A stretch of DNA of 64,000 nucleotides from Chitinophaga sp. Ak27. Its GTDB lineage: Bacteria; Bacteroidota; Bacteroidia; Chitinophagales; Chitinophagaceae. The stretch is taken from NCBI RefSeq assembly GCF_012726295.1, contig NZ_JABAOB010000005.1:484921-548920 (forward strand), read 5' to 3'. Both the position numbers and the translations under genes were made by a program. Under the pieces are notes generated by a model that saw only the letters and a list, made by a program, of their open reading frames with translations, was not told the DNA's origin and did no database searches. Shown here piece after piece: positions 34,151 through 43,219 of this stretch; the stretch's first letter is position 1; the number at the start of each line of letters is the position of its first letter.

Positions 34151-34999
34151 CTATTGTTCGTACCTGTAAAAACCCAATCCTGTTTTGCGTCCCAGCTTAC
34201 CGTCTTTTACCCTTTGCTCTTGCAGCACATTTGGTTTAAAGCGGGGCGCATGATGAAAGGCATCGTAAAGCGATTGTGTAACGGCCAGGTTTACATCATT
34301 GCCTATCAGGTCCATTAATGCAAAAGGCCCCATTTTAAAGCCGGCGCTTTCCAGCAATTGATCAATCGTACTGAAATCCGCCAACCCTTGCTCCGCCAGG
34401 TGCATCGACTCCAGGTAATAAAGCCTGGCAACCCTGTTTACTATAAAACCCGGCGCATCTTTTACTCTAACCGGCACCTTCCCCATTTTAAGGGCCAACT
34501 CAAATACCGTGTTGGCTACTTCCGGAGCAGTATGTTTTCCACTCACCACCTCCACCAGCTTCATCAGGTGGGCGGGGTTAAAGAAATGCATGCCCACCAC
34601 CCTCGAAGGATGGTTTACTGTTTCAGCTATTTCGGAAATTGACAGGGAAGAAGTATTGGTTGCGAAGATGGTATCGGGAGTATTAATGGCCGCCAACTGG
34701 TTAAATAGGGTGGTTTTGGCGGCGGCCTTTTCTACGATGGCCTCTATGATCATGTCGGCTACACAATCTTCCATATCGGTGGTGAAACGGATCCTCTGCA
34801 ATACAACCTGCTTATCTGCTTCCGTCAGCTTTCCTTTTTCCACCGCAGCATGCAGACTCTTTTCTATCTGCGTCCTGGCTTTGCGAAGGCCTTCCTGCTG
34901 TATGTCAAATAATACCGTATTAAATCCGCTATAGGCAGCTATTTGTGCTATCCCGGCGCCCATAGTACCGGCGCCGCATACTACAATAGATTGAATCAC
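34151..34999 (-). CDS. 3-hydroxyacyl-CoA / 3-hydroxybutyryl-CoA dehydrogenase
   Basis: The NAD motif IVVCGAGTMGAGIAQIAA stands at the N-terminus. FATNTSSLSISEIA, GMHFFNPAHLMKLVEVV (catalytic His region) and DAPGFIVNRVARLYYLE are the classical family blocks. It oxidises 3-hydroxyacyl-CoA in fatty-acid or butyrate-type pathways. The start is uncertain: GTG at 34997-34999 gives 282 residues beginning just before the Rossmann motif, whereas TTG at 35038 adds 13 residues. I prefer GTG. Confidence 0.88.
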   Translation of the reverse strand: MIQSIVVCGAGTMGAGIAQIAAYSGFNTVLFDIQQEGLRKARTQIEKSLHAAVEKGKLTEADKQVVLQRIRFTTDMEDCVADMIIEAIVEKAAAKTTLFNQLAAINTPDTIFATNTSSLSISEIAETVNHPSRVVGMHFFNPAHLMKLVEVVSGKHTAPEVANTVFELALKMGKVPVRVKDAPGFIVNRVARLYYLESMHLAEQGLADFSTIDQLLESAGFKMGPFALMDLIGNDVNLAVTQSLYDAFHHAPRFKPNVLQEQRVKDGKLGRKTGLGFYRYEQ

Positions 35000-35128
35000 A
35001 TCGGAAGATTTTCTGGCAAACAGAAAGGGAAAACGCAAGGCCCTTGTTTAGATCATAATTTTTGCTTTATCATCCACCACAATAGCCTGGTGCTTTCCCC
35101 TTTTTGCATGTTGCCTTATTATTAAAAG

Positions 35129-36157
35129 CTATATCGCTCCTTCAAACTGTTCCAGGAAACGGGTATCGTTTTCAGAAAACAGGCGTAAGTCTTTAATCTG
35201 ATATTTCAGCATGGTAATACGTTCTATTCCCATCCCGAAAGCAAAGCCGGTATACTTTTCAGGGTCAATACCGCAGTTGGCCAACACTTTTGGATGTACC
35301 ATCCCGCAGCCGAGAATTTCTACCCAGCCGGTTTGTTTACATACCGGGCAGCCGGTACCACCGCAAATGAAGCATACAATATCCATCTCAGCGCTGGGCT
35401 CTGTAAATGGGAAGTAGGAGGGACGAAAACGGATACCGGTATTTTCACCAAACATTTCCTGTACAAAATGATACAGTGTTTGCTTAAGGTCTGCAAAAGA
35501 AACGTTTTCGTCTATGTACAACCCCTCTACCTGGTGGAAGAAACAGTGTGCACGGGCAGAAATAGTTTCGTTACGGTATACCCTTCCCGGGCTGATGATA
35601 CGGATAGGCAGCTTTCCTTCTTCCATTACCCTTACCTGGGCAGAAGACGTTTGGGTACGCAGTAACCAGTCCGGATTCTTGCTGATGAAGAAAGTATCCT
35701 GCATATCGCGGGCCGGGTGGTTCTCCGGCAAATTAAGCGCGGTAAAGTTGTGCCAGTCGTCTTCAATTTCCGGTCCCTCGGCAATGGTAAAGCCAAGCCG
35801 CTCAAAAATCCGGATGATTTTATTGCGCACCAGGCTGATAGGGTGCCTGGTACCAAGCCGGTGAGGCGCCGCCGGCAAAGTATAGTCTGTATCGCCCTGG
35901 TCCGCGCCGGTAGATTCCTTCAGGTCACTGAACTGCTCATAGCGGGATTCCGCGAGTTGTTTAAATTCGTTTAATATCTGGCCAAATTCTTTCTTACGGT
36001 CATTCGGTACCTGCTTCATCTCCCCGAAAAGAGCTTTTACGATACCTTTTGTACCCAGGAATTTTATGCGGTACTGTTCCAGATCCGCTGCGCCCGCAGG
36101 CGTAAAAGCCGCAATTTCTTCTTTGTAGGCTGCTATTTGCTGTACTAACTGTTCCAT
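35129..36157 (-). CDS. pheS: Phenylalanine-tRNA ligase alpha subunit
   Basis: 342 residues from the ATG at 36155-36157. An N-terminal coiled-coil is followed by the class II catalytic core: HPISLVRNKIIRIFERLGF, NHPARDMQDTF, LLRTQTSSAQVR (motif 2 neighbourhood), FHQVEGLYID and GFAFGMGIERITMLKY (motif 3). It pairs with PheT, which is not in the window. Its promoter box is only 6 nt before the start codon. Confidence 0.95.
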   Translation of the reverse strand: MEQLVQQIAAYKEEIAAFTPAGAADLEQYRIKFLGTKGIVKALFGEMKQVPNDRKKEFGQILNEFKQLAESRYEQFSDLKESTGADQGDTDYTLPAAPHRLGTRHPISLVRNKIIRIFERLGFTIAEGPEIEDDWHNFTALNLPENHPARDMQDTFFISKNPDWLLRTQTSSAQVRVMEEGKLPIRIISPGRVYRNETISARAHCFFHQVEGLYIDENVSFADLKQTLYHFVQEMFGENTGIRFRPSYFPFTEPSAEMDIVCFICGGTGCPVCKQTGWVEILGCGMVHPKVLANCGIDPEKYTGFAFGMGIERITMLKYQIKDLRLFSENDTRFLEQFEGAI

Positions 36158-36163
36158 AAACGA

Positions 36164-36171
36164 CAAAGATA
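36164..36171 (-). promoter_or_regulatory. -7 promoter box for pheS
   Basis: The minus strand reads TATCTTTG (TAnnTTTG), 6 nt before the ATG; near-leaderless transcript predicted. Confidence 0.6.
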
Positions 36172-36249
36172 AGCGATTCTCCCGTGTTTAAACACTACGC
36201 TTATTTTCCCGGAAAAGGCGTAAATTTCACTAGCAAATTGAGGAGCTTT

Positions 36250-37092
36250 ATGCCTATAACCATTCACACAACTACGCTGTTGCTGGCTGCAACCGTGGCG
36301 GCGGTTTGTTTTCTCCTTTTTCTGCGCTACCGCTCCCGCTACCTGCTTCTTAAAAGCAACGAAGCTGTCATTACCCGCCTTATAAATCAACAGGAAAATG
36401 AACTGCTGCAGTTGGGTCGCCAACTATCAGAACTTAAATTATCCGGCCTCAAATCACAGGTAAATCCACATTTTCTGTTCAATTGCCTCAATGGTATTTA
36501 CACGGCGCTGATGACCGGCGAAACCTCCCTGGCACAGGAATATATTTCCCGTTTTGCCATACTGCTCAGGAAAGTACTTATGCTGGCCGACAAAAACTTT
36601 ATCTCTCTACAGGAAGAAGCAGATATGTTGGATCTATACCTCAAACTCGAGCAACTCCGCACCAATAACGGTTTTGTGTATACTCTCAAAACCGATCCCC
36701 GGATTTCCCCGGCCACCCTGCCTGTTCCCTGTATGCTGGTACAACCCTTTGTGGAAAATGCTATCTGGCACGGACTAATGCATAAAGAAACCGACCGACA
36801 ACTCCATATCCAGTGGATACAACTGCAATCAAACCTTTACGCCTGCGAAGTTACCGACAACGGTATAGGCCGGGTACAAGCCCTGCAATATCATCATGAT
36901 GGACTGAAAACAAATAATCACCATTCCAGGGGGATGGAAATATGCATGGAAAGGGCTACACTGTACAGATCTATGTATCACACCCAGTTTGATATTGAAA
37001 TTACTGACCTCCCGGGAGAAGAAAATACGGTAAAGGGCACCCGGGTATTTATCACCTTTGAAGTAGCTCCTGCTATGACAGCTGTTCACTAG
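36250..37092 (+). CDS. LytS-type sensor histidine kinase, orphan
   Basis: 280 residues from ATG 36250, with AGGAG 5 nt upstream, unusual for this phylum. One membrane segment (LLLAATVAAVCFLLFL) leads to a coiled linker and the His_kinase domain: VNPHFLFNCLNGI with His74. An intact N-box PFVENAIWHGLM and TDNGIGR follow. No LytTR regulator is adjacent. Its stop overlaps the stop of the convergent OmpR-type regulator in the shared tetramer CTAG. Confidence 0.9.
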   Translation: MPITIHTTTLLLAATVAAVCFLLFLRYRSRYLLLKSNEAVITRLINQQENELLQLGRQLSELKLSGLKSQVNPHFLFNCLNGIYTALMTGETSLAQEYISRFAILLRKVLMLADKNFISLQEEADMLDLYLKLEQLRTNNGFVYTLKTDPRISPATLPVPCMLVQPFVENAIWHGLMHKETDRQLHIQWIQLQSNLYACEVTDNGIGRVQALQYHHDGLKTNNHHSRGMEICMERATLYRSMYHTQFDIEITDLPGEENTVKGTRVFITFEVAPAMTAVH

Positions 37093-37775
37093 AATATAAG
37101 CTTATACCCCACGCCGCGGATATTCACGATCTGCACACGGGAATCATCTTTGAGATACCGGCGAAGTTTGGTAATAAAAACGTCCATACTGCGGGCATTA
37201 AAGAAGTTATCATCGCCCCAGAGATCCAGTAGCACCGCTTTACGCTCCATTACTTCGTTTTTGTTATCATACAACCGGCGCAGGATAGCCGCTTCACGGT
37301 GCGACAAAAACTCGATGGAATTATTGCGGGCAAGGGTTTGCTTGGTATAATTAAATACATACTGTCCTATAGTCACGGCACCTTCTTCCAGTTCACGACC
37401 TGCCGGGTTATCTCCAAAACGCTTCAGCAACGCGGTAATACGAACGATCAGCTCATCCATACTGAAGGGCTTCTTCAGGTAATCGTTACCTCCCAGCTCA
37501 AAGCCTTTCACCACATCAGCCGTTTGGGATTTGGCCGTCAGGAAGATGATGGGAGTGAGCTTATCCTGTTTACGGATTTCCGCCGTAACAGTAAATCCAT
37601 CCATATTGGGCATCATAATATCCAGTACTACCACATCAGGATGTTCCTGCTGATACAAGCGAAGCCCTTCCCGTCCATCGGCAGCATACAACATCTCAAA
37701 TCCACGTATTTCCAGGCTGTCTTTTACTATTTGTCCCAGTTGTACTTCATCTTCTATCAATAATACTTTTGCCAT
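37089..37775 (-). CDS. OmpR-family response regulator
   Basis: 228 residues. Receiver domain with IEDE, VVVLDIMMPNMDGF (phospho-acceptor Asp), IFLTAKS and YLKKPFS; winged helix with FLSHREAAILRRLYDNKNE and a VNIRGVGYKL end. It is 16 bp after its kinase gene. CpxR-like direct repeats at 39287-39356 upstream of the pair are its most likely binding sites. Confidence 0.93.
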   Translation of the reverse strand: MAKVLLIEDEVQLGQIVKDSLEIRGFEMLYAADGREGLRLYQQEHPDVVVLDIMMPNMDGFTVTAEIRKQDKLTPIIFLTAKSQTADVVKGFELGGNDYLKKPFSMDELIVRITALLKRFGDNPAGRELEEGAVTIGQYVFNYTKQTLARNNSIEFLSHREAAILRRLYDNKNEVMERKAVLLDLWGDDNFFNARSMDVFITKLRRYLKDDSRVQIVNIRGVGYKLIF

Positions 37776-37791
37776 AAATCTCTATTTAATA

Positions 37792-39228
37792 CTATGCAGA
37801 TGGAATAATAATCGTAAACTCACTGCCTTTCTCCGGCTCGCTCTGCACATGGATGCTGCCTCCATGCATTTCCACTATTTTTTGCACATAGCTCAACCCT
37901 AAGCCAAATCCTTTTACATTATGCAAGTTGCCGGTAGGCACCCTGAAAAATTTATCAAAGATACTACCCTGGTATACTTTAGGAATGCCGATACCATTGT
38001 CTTTTACCCGGATCTTCAGGATACCGTTTTCCAGGCTGGTCTGAATATATAGCTGTACATGTTCTCCGGAGTACTTGATGGCATTATCTACCAGGTTATT
38101 GATAGCATTAGCCAGATGCGTCTTGTCTACATACACCAGCTTTCCGGCCAGGTTGTTGTCATAGCGTAGCTGCAGCTGCTTACCCGCTTTCAGCTGATGA
38201 TTCGATAAGATATTATCTATGACTTCATTCAGGTCGGTTTCTTCCAGGAAAAGTTCTATATCCTCCTTCTCTTCCGCGGCAATATGCAACACTTTCTCTA
38301 CCAGGTCTGACAAGCGTTGCAGCTCATTTTTAGAAATGTCGAGATACGTTTGGGTTTTACGCTGATCATTTAAAGCATTGAAGTTAAGCATGGCCTCAAC
38401 TGCCGCTGATACTGTAGCAATCGGGGTTTTCAGCTCATGCGTCATGTTGTTGATAAAATCACTCTTTACCTCGGATAACTTCTTTTGTTTGAGGATGGTT
38501 CTCAGCATATAGGTAAAACAGAGTGTGGTCAGCACCAGCAGCACCACGGAGGAGAGCAGGGTCCAGATCATCTTCTGTAATATAAACTGCAGGGGAGAGT
38601 CGAATGTAGCCTGAACAAACAGGTTGCTGGCAGGATTAAAAGGGATTTTTGCCGTTTGCCTTGGCTCCCGGCGCCGGATACTGTCTCTGAAAGTTTCCCG
38701 GCCCAGCCCGGTAAAACTGTAATGGAAGGTATCCAGCTTGTAGGGAGTTGCAATTTGCCGGTTGGCCAGCTCCACCCGGAATACTGAATCCAGCTTCTTC
38801 ATGTTCGTACTATCGTCATGTAAGTTGCTGGTAATGAGGATCTCAGAAATTTGCCGGGCCAGGGTATCGGCATATACCCGCACATTAGAGTCGCCATGGA
38901 AGGCTTCAGGGGGAGGGGGCGGACCCGGATAAAATGCATGGCCTTTAAACCGCTTGCCCCTGGGCATACCTATTTCCTCCAATTGCTCGGCTACCCCCCG
39001 CATCGGCGAATTCAAGGAGTCTTTATCCTTGCCAAAATACCGGATATAGCGGCGCACGTCAGAAAACTGCTTATTAAACACCGCCATTCTCAGCGATTCA
39101 TTGATCTCTTTATTGAACTGCTCTTCCCTTAGTTTGTAAGAGTTATACAACCAGTATCCCTGGAACAGAAATATGCCCAGTATACAAACAGACATAAGGA
39201 TGAGGATATTTCTGATTCTTTGTCGCAT
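37792..39228 (-). CDS. Membrane sensor histidine kinase
   Basis: 478 residues from the ATG at 39226-39228; an in-frame extension to 39282 lies upstream of the promoter box. Membrane segments near 8-26 and 240-262 enclose a sensor region of about 210 residues with a Pro-rich piece (PGPPPPPEAF). HisKA reads NNMTHELKTPIATVSA. HATPase_c has NNLVDNAIKYSGE, KDNGIGIPKVYQGSIF and GFGLGLSYVQKIVE. It diverges from the GLPGLI/barrel genes and is probably their sensor. Confidence 0.93.
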   Translation of the reverse strand: MRQRIRNILILMSVCILGIFLFQGYWLYNSYKLREEQFNKEINESLRMAVFNKQFSDVRRYIRYFGKDKDSLNSPMRGVAEQLEEIGMPRGKRFKGHAFYPGPPPPPEAFHGDSNVRVYADTLARQISEILITSNLHDDSTNMKKLDSVFRVELANRQIATPYKLDTFHYSFTGLGRETFRDSIRRREPRQTAKIPFNPASNLFVQATFDSPLQFILQKMIWTLLSSVVLLVLTTLCFTYMLRTILKQKKLSEVKSDFINNMTHELKTPIATVSAAVEAMLNFNALNDQRKTQTYLDISKNELQRLSDLVEKVLHIAAEEKEDIELFLEETDLNEVIDNILSNHQLKAGKQLQLRYDNNLAGKLVYVDKTHLANAINNLVDNAIKYSGEHVQLYIQTSLENGILKIRVKDNGIGIPKVYQGSIFDKFFRVPTGNLHNVKGFGLGLSYVQKIVEMHGGSIHVQSEPEKGSEFTIIIPSA

Positions 39229-39248
39229 GAAAAATTTTAAGCTCCTTA

Positions 39249-39256
39249 CAAAACTA
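39249..39256 (-). promoter_or_regulatory. -7 promoter box for the kinase-regulator pair
   Basis: The minus strand reads TAGTTTTG (TAnnTTTG), 20 nt before the kinase ATG. The nearest decamer pair starts 31 bp farther upstream. Confidence 0.55.
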
Positions 39257-39286
39257 TCCAATCGCGGTCTAATACCCGCCAACTCC

Positions 39287-39356
39287 TTAACAGTAATTAA
39301 CAGTAAATAAGGAAGATTAACGCTTGCCCTTCGACCTTAACAGTAAATAACAGTAA
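39287..39356. promoter_or_regulatory. Four CpxR-like direct-repeat decamers
   Basis: TTAACAGTAA at 39287, 39297 and 39337 and ATAACAGTAA at 39347. They form two tandem pairs, 10 bp apart within a pair and exactly 50 bp between pairs. The second pair contains GTAAA-N5-GTAAA, the E. coli CpxR box. Ten-bp direct repeats suit OmpR-family regulators. Confidence 0.72.
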
Positions 39357-39393
39357 ATAAAGCTTTTTAACCCAAAAAATGAAAGCGAACGAC

Positions 39394-39401
39394 CACATTT
39401 G
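39394..39401 (+). promoter_or_regulatory. Imperfect -7 box for the GLPGLI-barrel pair
   Basis: CACATTTG, one mismatch from TAnnTTTG, 20 nt before the ATG. No -33 is evident, consistent with activation from the decamers upstream. Confidence 0.4.
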
Positions 39402-39421
39402 TACAACAAAAACAACCAGGT

Positions 39422-40207
39422 ATGAACCAAACTATCCGTTTATTCTTTGCAGCTACGCTGCTATCTGCCGCCAGCCCCGTATTGGCACAGCAATCAGGCA
39501 CGATTGAATACGAAGTAACCGCAAAAACTGACCCCGAACGCATGCGTGGCTTCCAGCGCGGCGGCGAGGATGGCAACGAGGCACCACAAATCCCAGATGT
39601 CATTACCTTTAAACAAACCTTTACTTTTAACAACAACCTCGGTAAACTCACCACCGAAAGGCCCGACTTTGGCGGCGCAGGCAGACGACGGCCGGAAGGA
39701 GATACCAGCTCCCGCAATTTCCGCAGACCAGGCATGGGCGGGGGTATGGGCTTCCGGGGTAATAATGCCCAATACATAGACCTGGCGAACAAAAAATATG
39801 ACCAGGTATTTACCACCTTCGGAGATGATAAGAAAACATATTATACCGAAGAAGATTTTATCTATACCGCTAATAACAAATCCACCGACAAAACAAAAAA
39901 GATCGCCGGCTATACCTGTAAAAAGGCTACCATCCAGCTAAAAGACGATACCTACACCGTTTGGTATACCACTGAATTGCCATTTGCATTCTCTCCAATA
40001 AACGGGTTACTGCCCGATAGTAACGCAGTTGTTCTATCTGCCGAAGGCAGCAGACGGGCATTTACAGCCAAAAACATTAGCCTGAAACCCATTACAGACA
40101 CCGACCTGGGCGTGCCGGCCAGTGCTGAAAAAGTAAGCCAGGAACAGATGAGAGACATCAGGAGACAAGAGATGGAGAAATTACGTAAGCGGCAACCACA
40201 ATTGTAA
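39422..40207 (+). CDS. GLPGLI-family secreted protein
   Basis: 261 residues with a signal peptide ending SPVLAQ. The opening SGTIEYEVTAKTD and the block KKIAGYTCKKATIQL, followed by FAFSPINGLLPD...VVLSAEG, are the GLPGLI (TIGR01200) pattern with a variant core. A Gly/Arg-rich insert lies near 80-117 (GGAGRRRPEGD, RRPGMGGGMGFRGNN). The family is exported, with unknown function, and is often coded beside outer-membrane barrels, as here. Confidence 0.82.
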   Translation: MNQTIRLFFAATLLSAASPVLAQQSGTIEYEVTAKTDPERMRGFQRGGEDGNEAPQIPDVITFKQTFTFNNNLGKLTTERPDFGGAGRRRPEGDTSSRNFRRPGMGGGMGFRGNNAQYIDLANKKYDQVFTTFGDDKKTYYTEEDFIYTANNKSTDKTKKIAGYTCKKATIQLKDDTYTVWYTTELPFAFSPINGLLPDSNAVVLSAEGSRRAFTAKNISLKPITDTDLGVPASAEKVSQEQMRDIRRQEMEKLRKRQPQL

Positions 40208-40247
40208 ATTTTCATCCTAACTTACCCCTGTCCTGTTAATATCATTT

Positions 40248-43136
40248 ATGAAAAAACTTCTACAACTCTTGTTGATACTGAGTTTGGGCATTCTTCATGC
40301 CCATGCTCAGTCGCAACAAGGAAAGATTAAAGGCCAACTAACTGATTCTACTTCCAGGGAAGCCATGCCCGCCGCAACCGTTGTACTGTTAAATGCAAAA
40401 GACTCCAGTGTTGCTAGTACTTCGATGACAGATACCAAAGGAAACTTTGAAATCACCAATATCTCCAATGGCGCATACCGCCTGTACGTAAGCTTCCTGG
40501 GCTATAAGCCTGTTAATAAATTCATACAGATCAATACCGACCATCAACAACTTACGCTGGGAAATATACCCATGGTACGCAAAGGCGTAAACCTGAATAC
40601 CGTAGAAATAGTAGACGAGAAGCCGCCTATTGTAGTAAAAAAAGATACACTCGAATTTAATGCCGACGCCTTCAAAACCCGCGAAAATGCTGTGGTGGAA
40701 GACTTGTTTAAAAAGCTGCCCGGCGTTACAGTAGACAAAGACGGCGCCATCACTGCCCAGGGCGAAACCGTTACCAAAGTGCTGGTAGATGGTAAACCGT
40801 TCTTCGGCAGCGATCCCAAACTAGCGACAAAGAACCTGCCCGCTAATATCATCGACAAAGTACAGCTGATCGATAAAAAGTCTGATCAGGCACAGTTTAC
40901 CGGCATCGATGACGGACAAACCGAGAAAACAATCAACATCACTATTAAAAAAGATAAGAAGAAAGGCATGTTTGGCCGTGCCACCGCAGGCTACGGTACC
41001 GATGACCGCTTCGGTGTTTCCCTCAGCTTAAACCGCTTCCGGGAAAATCAACAGCTGTCACTATTAGGCGGCGGCAACAACGTTAACAACATGGGATATA
41101 CCCAGCAAGACCAGATGAGCTTCAGTTCTGCCGGTGGCGGAGGAGGCCGTGGAGGGGGCCGCGGAGGCGGAGGTATGCGTATGATGGTACAAGGCCTGGG
41201 CGGCAGCAGCAACAATGCCGGTATTACCCGCAACTGGAACACCGGACTTAACTTCAACCAGGATTTTGGCAAAAACCTGGTCGTAAATGGCAGCTATTTC
41301 TTTAATGATACCAAACTGAACGTAGAACAGAAAACAGCCAGGCAAACATTTACCGTCGATTCCTTGAAAAACCCTAATACCAATTACGATAACAACAACT
41401 CTTCCTCGCTCACAGACAATAGCAATAACCGCTTCTCTGCCCGCGTGGAATACACCATCGACAGCCTGCATTCCCTGATCTTTTCGCCTACTTATTCGCT
41501 TACTAACGGGAATAGCTACAGCGTTACACAAAACGTATCGCTACTCAACAATTTAAACGATACCATCAACAAGGGAATTACCTATAACGACGGACAAGGA
41601 AATAACCAGAATATAGGCGGGTCGCTGCTTTTCCGTAAAAAATTTAAAAAGACAGGCCGTACACTCAGCGCCAATTTCAACTATAGCAACAGCAATAATC
41701 AACAACAGAATTTCAATAAATCGAGCATCACCTATTTCAACCCGGATAGCGTAGTAACATTTAATCAGCGTAATGATATCAATACCGATAGCTGGAATGA
41801 AGGTGTAAACGTTACCTATACAGAGCCGGTTGGAAAAGACCGTTACGTAGAAGCCAATTACGGTATCACTAAATACAACAGCAAGAGTACAAAATATACA
41901 TACGATTATGATGAAGGTAAGGGCGACTATAATATCATGAATGACTCGCTCAGCAACGCTTTCACCAACAATACAGTGAATCAGCAGGCTGGCTTGTCGC
42001 TCCGCACCAACAAACTAAAATATGACTATTCATTTGGGCTAAACGTATTGTTTAACGACCTTGATAATATGACGCACTCCTTCCGCACCGGTAAGGATAG
42101 CCTGATCAGGCAGCATACCGTCAACTTCGCTCCTCAGGCGTCTTTCAACTATATGTTTGCAAAAAACAAACGGTTACGAATCAACTATAATGGCAGCACC
42201 CAGCAACCTTCAGTTCAGCAGCTGGCGCCGGTACCAGACAACAGTAACCCGTTGTATGTACAATTGGGAAATCCTGATCTGAAGCCTACTTTCAACAACT
42301 CCCTCAACGTTAATTATAACCAGTTTAACAATATTACTTTCCGGGGTATGTTTGCTTCCCTGAGCGGATCATATGCGGTAAACAGGATCATCAACGCTAC
42401 TACACTGGATCCTAAAACAGGGAAACAGACCGTAAAGCCAATTAACGTCAACGGCTATTTTAACATCAGGGGAATGGTGCATAATTCTATCCCCTTGTCG
42501 AAAACGCCCGGACAGAACCTGAACACCGGAACTACCGTGAGTTACAGCCGCGACGTAATTGCCAGCAATAACGTGATCAGCTATACCAACACACTGCAGT
42601 TGTCGCAGTCGGCCAACGTAAACTATATGTATAAGGAATTATTCGATGTATCGCTGGGTGGTAGTGTAAACTATAACGCTACCAGCTATACGCAGAAAAC
42701 TGCATCCACGCTGAGCGATACCCGCTACCTGGATTATAATATCAATACCGACTTCAACATCAACCTGCCGCTGGGCTTTATGATAGGCACCGATGTTACC
42801 TGTACCATGAGCCGTGGCCGCCAGGCAGGATATAACCTTACTTCTACCATGTGGAACGCCAATGTATCGAAGTATGTATTCCCTAAAAAGCAGGGGATGA
42901 TTAAAGTGCAGGGATTTGATTTACTGAGACAATATATCAGCGTATCGCGTTCCGTTTCCGACAACTATATCCAGGATACTCAAAGCAATGTGCTGCAGCA
43001 ATATTTCATGATCAGCTTCACCTACTTCCTGAATAAGTTTGGTGGCAATAACGGTAAAATGGGGGATAGAGGTCCCCGTATGATGAATTTCCCGGGTGGA
43101 CGGGGCGGCGGATTCCGCCAGAGAGGCGGCTTCTAA
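40248..43136 (+). CDS. Outer-membrane beta-barrel protein with CarboxypepD-like plug
   Basis: 962 residues. A signal peptide ends AHAQ. A carboxypeptidase-regulatory-like domain lies at about 25-115 (GKIKGQLTDSTSREAMPAAT, YRLYVSFLGYKPV). A plug-like domain follows (FKKLPGVTVDKDGAITAQGE, VLVDGKPFFGSDPKLATKNL), then a long Asn/Tyr-rich barrel of the OMP_b-brl_3 type. Gly/Arg tracts occur at about 296-312 and at the C-terminus (FPGGRGGGFRQRGGF). It resembles TonB-dependent receptors, but no TonB box is evident. Cargo is unknown. Confidence 0.88.
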   Translation: MKKLLQLLLILSLGILHAHAQSQQGKIKGQLTDSTSREAMPAATVVLLNAKDSSVASTSMTDTKGNFEITNISNGAYRLYVSFLGYKPVNKFIQINTDHQQLTLGNIPMVRKGVNLNTVEIVDEKPPIVVKKDTLEFNADAFKTRENAVVEDLFKKLPGVTVDKDGAITAQGETVTKVLVDGKPFFGSDPKLATKNLPANIIDKVQLIDKKSDQAQFTGIDDGQTEKTINITIKKDKKKGMFGRATAGYGTDDRFGVSLSLNRFRENQQLSLLGGGNNVNNMGYTQQDQMSFSSAGGGGGRGGGRGGGGMRMMVQGLGGSSNNAGITRNWNTGLNFNQDFGKNLVVNGSYFFNDTKLNVEQKTARQTFTVDSLKNPNTNYDNNNSSSLTDNSNNRFSARVEYTIDSLHSLIFSPTYSLTNGNSYSVTQNVSLLNNLNDTINKGITYNDGQGNNQNIGGSLLFRKKFKKTGRTLSANFNYSNSNNQQQNFNKSSITYFNPDSVVTFNQRNDINTDSWNEGVNVTYTEPVGKDRYVEANYGITKYNSKSTKYTYDYDEGKGDYNIMNDSLSNAFTNNTVNQQAGLSLRTNKLKYDYSFGLNVLFNDLDNMTHSFRTGKDSLIRQHTVNFAPQASFNYMFAKNKRLRINYNGSTQQPSVQQLAPVPDNSNPLYVQLGNPDLKPTFNNSLNVNYNQFNNITFRGMFASLSGSYAVNRIINATTLDPKTGKQTVKPINVNGYFNIRGMVHNSIPLSKTPGQNLNTGTTVSYSRDVIASNNVISYTNTLQLSQSANVNYMYKELFDVSLGGSVNYNATSYTQKTASTLSDTRYLDYNINTDFNINLPLGFMIGTDVTCTMSRGRQAGYNLTSTMWNANVSKYVFPKKQGMIKVQGFDLLRQYISVSRSVSDNYIQDTQSNVLQQYFMISFTYFLNKFGGNNGKMGDRGPRMMNFPGGRGGGFRQRGGF

Positions 43137-43156
43137 GCAATCCCCCACCAAGAGCG

Positions 43157-43200
43157 AAGGGCTTTCACCTTGTGGCGGTAGCCGCAAAATGAAAGCCCTT
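43157..43200. terminator. Bidirectional terminator-like hairpin
   Basis: AAGGGCTTTCA pairs with TGAAAGCCCTT, with an inner 7-bp stem around a GGTA loop. It separates the barrel gene from a convergent small membrane protein gene. Confidence 0.75.
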
Positions 43201-43219
43201 AGTTATTTTAGTGAATCAT

